DNA of 64,000 nt from Chrysopilus asiliformis (taxonomy: Eukaryota; Arthropoda; Insecta; Diptera; Rhagionidae). Below the pieces are notes generated by a model that searched no databases, was not told where the DNA came from, and saw nothing but the letters and a program-made list of their open reading frames with translations. Below are positions 61,645 to 64,000 of the stretch, in pieces. Location of the stretch: contig OZ035963.1 of assembly GCA_964034945.1 (NCBI GenBank), positions 67,166,682-67,230,681 on the forward strand. Direction: 5' to 3'. The first letter of the stretch is position 1. Every line of letters begins with the position of its first letter. The position numbers and the translations under genes were made by a program.

Positions 61645-62190
61645 TGTCGCTATTTATACTCTATATGATATATCATATAGAAGTATATTAGATTTAGTAT
61701 ACCTTTTGTCACGCATCGAACGAATCATCGAACACAAAAATGAACTACACCAGGGTGTTTGAGATGACAAAAGATTTTGATTTCCGCATGTCCGTCTGTA
61801 TGCCCGATGTCCGACTGTCCGTCCGTGAACACCATAACTTTCGAAACGATTGAGCTAGAGACTTGAAATTTTGCATACTTGCGTTTCTCGTAAATAGCTA
61901 GGCTAAGTTCTTGAACGGGCAATATTAGACCATTTCTTTCTCCTCCCCCATACAAACGAAATAGTTTTTTTTCTTCCAATTTTCTTGAAAACGTTGTGTC
62001 AAATTGAAAAATTTGTAAAGGTAAAATGTATTTAGAATAGGATTTTACGTAACTCATCCATACATCAAAATTCAATCACTCCACTTTTTTCCCTTATTCC
62101 TATACAAATGGTTTTTTAGAATAAACATTTTGTCTGTCATCATATAGAGTATTTTACGTTTGACCCCTGACAATGGTAACTTTTCTTATA
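61645..62190 (+). repeat. Dispersed repeat family A, full-length
   Basis: The best single copy. It has ATACTCTATATGA at 61656, ACCAGGGTGTTTGAGATGAC, CATGTCCGTCTGTATGCCCG, GAGCTAGAGACTTGAAATTT, GTTCTTGAACGGGCAATA, the paired C-rich/CATACAAA blocks and TCATATAGAGTAT ending at 62152. Similarity continues to about CTTTTCTTAT. It can serve as the query for finding the family. Confidence 0.8.
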
Positions 62191-64000
62191 TTTGTCTTAA
62201 GAAATTAATTATTTGATCACGAAGTTAAACATTATAATGTGTCTACATATTTACTTTTATTGTCGTCATATAAAACGTAATTAAAATAATTTTTACACAT
62301 TCAACATTCAATTTATCCACCTGGGAAGTGATATTACGCCAAACTTGAGTCATTTATCAGAAATGCAGGTGGGGTCAATTTTTGCACGAACCTTCCTCGA
62401 GTTCATGGACTTCTGGGGACTGGCAAAAAGTGGTAAATTCACTTTTTGGCATTTTATTCGGTCATTGACCAATGGAAAAAGGTTTGTTAGCATGCAAAAA
62501 TTCTTGGAAATCACAAAAGAAATGGAAATCTTCTGGAGTCTTGATGAAGGAAAAAAAATACTCCATCAGATCTCGTTTTCTTTGGCTAAAAGCATATAAT
62601 ACACATTTTAAAAATAAACCTGCCTCGAAGTAAGGATAAAAATTCTTATTGTCGACATTAAGTAACCGAGTTAGTAAATTTTTTGATCGGCGTATGTTTG
62701 ATATTTAAATACATTAAAGACAAGTTGTCTTGCGAAAACAGTTTGGACAGGTCGAAGGTTTCTTTTTAAATATGCTGACTTTTTTCGTCATTTAAATTGG
62801 AAGTTCAATGTCAGTATTAAATCTCGCACTTATGTAAATTCAGAAAAAAAAATATTAAACGTTACTTGTTGGCTGTCCGTAAAATATGTCACATTTTTAG
62901 GAGGAAGACGGCAGGGGGTTCGAAAGTTCAATGGACAGCTATCTTACAACTAGGAAAAATGTAAAAATCTTAAGAAAAACACTTTCGAAAAATTTAGAAA
63001 AACCTTTTCGGAAAGAAAATCGCACACAAACAATTAAAAAGAAATTTCAAATATGAACAATTCAAAAAAAAATATCAGTTGTGATCAAAACAAAACTTTC
63101 TTCTGCAATATTGGAAAATTCAAGCTTTTTTTTGTCACTATTGTAATCAAAAGTTATTTAAGCTGAACTTGAAATTTATCAGAGACGCCCAAAAGTATCA
63201 AAAAATATTGGATTTTGAATTGCATACGGTGTGGCGTTTATTGAAAAGAAATGTGGGTGTAGGAGTTTTTGTAAGCCACTTTTTCTTAGAGAAGACTAAT
63301 CACGGAGATATTTATCTGAGGGAATAATTGTTTAGCTTAGGATCTTTTCTTTGATATCATCAGTGCATTAAGGGCTTTTAAATACTGGAGCAAGGTCGTT
63401 GGGACAGAAGAGAGAAAATTTCTGTGCAGTGGCACAAATTTCGGTGATTAAAGACACCGAAACACTCCCCATAGTCTTGCAACAACTTAACGCCGGTGTC
63501 TGTGAATGTCTCTTTGAATCCTTGTGAGACGTGTCACACGAAGAAATCGTCTTGACAGTTCGAGGGAAGAAATCAACTAATCTGACAACTCAGTAACTAA
63601 AAAGCAGTAACTCAATAAAGTTTAAGTTGATTTCTGCTAATCAACATTGTTTCACTTTTAATATTTCTGATCCCAAAGATCAACCCCAGCCTATCTTTGA
63701 CAGATGTAAATGAGAGGAAATACCAATTACATATTGGGCTGTATGCATAAAAATGAATATATGCTTATACTCCAGTTTTTTGGGGTCAATTTCCAAATTT
63801 GTCTAAATCAAAGTGGGCGAATATGTTTCCTTAGAGTTTGACATTTAATACTTTCTCCCAAAGTAAAAGTTTTTCATAAAAATTAGAGATTATTCAAGTG
63901 TATGCTCATTTTTATGCATACGGCCCAATAAGGTGTTTCAAAGTTTGGTTGGTCGCGGGATAAAATAATTTCTGGGCTTTATTATTGAGAAGGGAGCTTA
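62191..64000. other. Gene-free right edge, presumed flotillin-2 intron
   Basis: No supported gene. A frame at 62345-62599 (plus, 84 codons from a TTG; first ATG at 62363) shows no domain. At 63720-63770 and 63880-63930 the words TATGCATAAAAATGAATATA and TCATTTTTATGCATACGGCC are near-inverted copies, which suggests the ends of a further small element. Confidence 0.4.

Noticed and set aside
10568..62190. Dispersed repeats considered as a CRISPR-like or satellite array
   Set aside because: The copies are kilobases apart, in both orientations and variably truncated; this is an interspersed transposon-type family in a eukaryotic genome.
62345..62599. 84-codon plus-strand frame near the right edge
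   Set aside because: It starts at TTG, has a natural-looking composition but no domain or splice sites; not enough to call.

Overview
This is AT-rich animal nuclear DNA (roughly 30% GC by eye) with short-intron, GT-AG spliced genes. The gene set points to an insect, most likely a fly (Diptera): an H2.0 homeobox gene, a vanin-like amidohydrolase, mitochondrial ribosomal protein L17, protein phosphatase 4 catalytic subunit, the first coding exon of flotillin-2, and glucose-dehydrogenase-like GMC oxidoreductases lying downstream of that exon. All gene models below were built by hand by joining reading frames across consensus splice sites. No bacterial or viral gene, rRNA, tRNA or CRISPR array was found.

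Layout. 0-2.4 kb: a tiny secreted-peptide gene (minus strand) with a TATA/Inr promoter. A copy of its TATA region at the left edge implies a head-to-tail paralogue just outside the window. 4.8-12.1 kb: H2.0 (minus), three exons with a 6 kb first intron. 15.3-15.6 kb: an unexplained GC-richer island that looks like a broken coding exon. 16.0-17.5 kb: a SAM-domain gene (minus). 18.3-19.05 kb: a perfect 185-bp palindrome inserted in an older dispersed repeat. 21.6-24.5 kb: vanin-like gene (minus, four exons) with a long inverted repeat in its last intron. 24.8-28.7 kb: repeats, including a 682-bp PIF/Harbinger-like element nested in an older repeat. 30.4-34.5 kb: a compact block of a secreted protein of unknown function (plus), mRpL17 (minus) and a small C2H2 zinc-finger gene (minus). 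36.7-38.2 kb: Pp4 (minus). 40.25 kb: flotillin-2 exon 1 (plus). Everything to the right edge appears to be flotillin-2 intron, carrying two tandem GMC oxidoreductase genes and a 69-residue secreted peptide gene, all on the opposite strand.

How the genes relate. Most are unrelated housekeeping or developmental genes placed side by side. The clear functional arrangement is the nested GMC cluster in the flotillin-2 intron, an arrangement reported from other insects. The GMC enzymes are predicted secreted FAD-dependent oxidoreductases. The rest of the window is shaped by non-autonomous DNA transposons: at least four repeat families, two cases of nested insertion, and several long inverted repeats that would form hairpin RNAs if transcribed.
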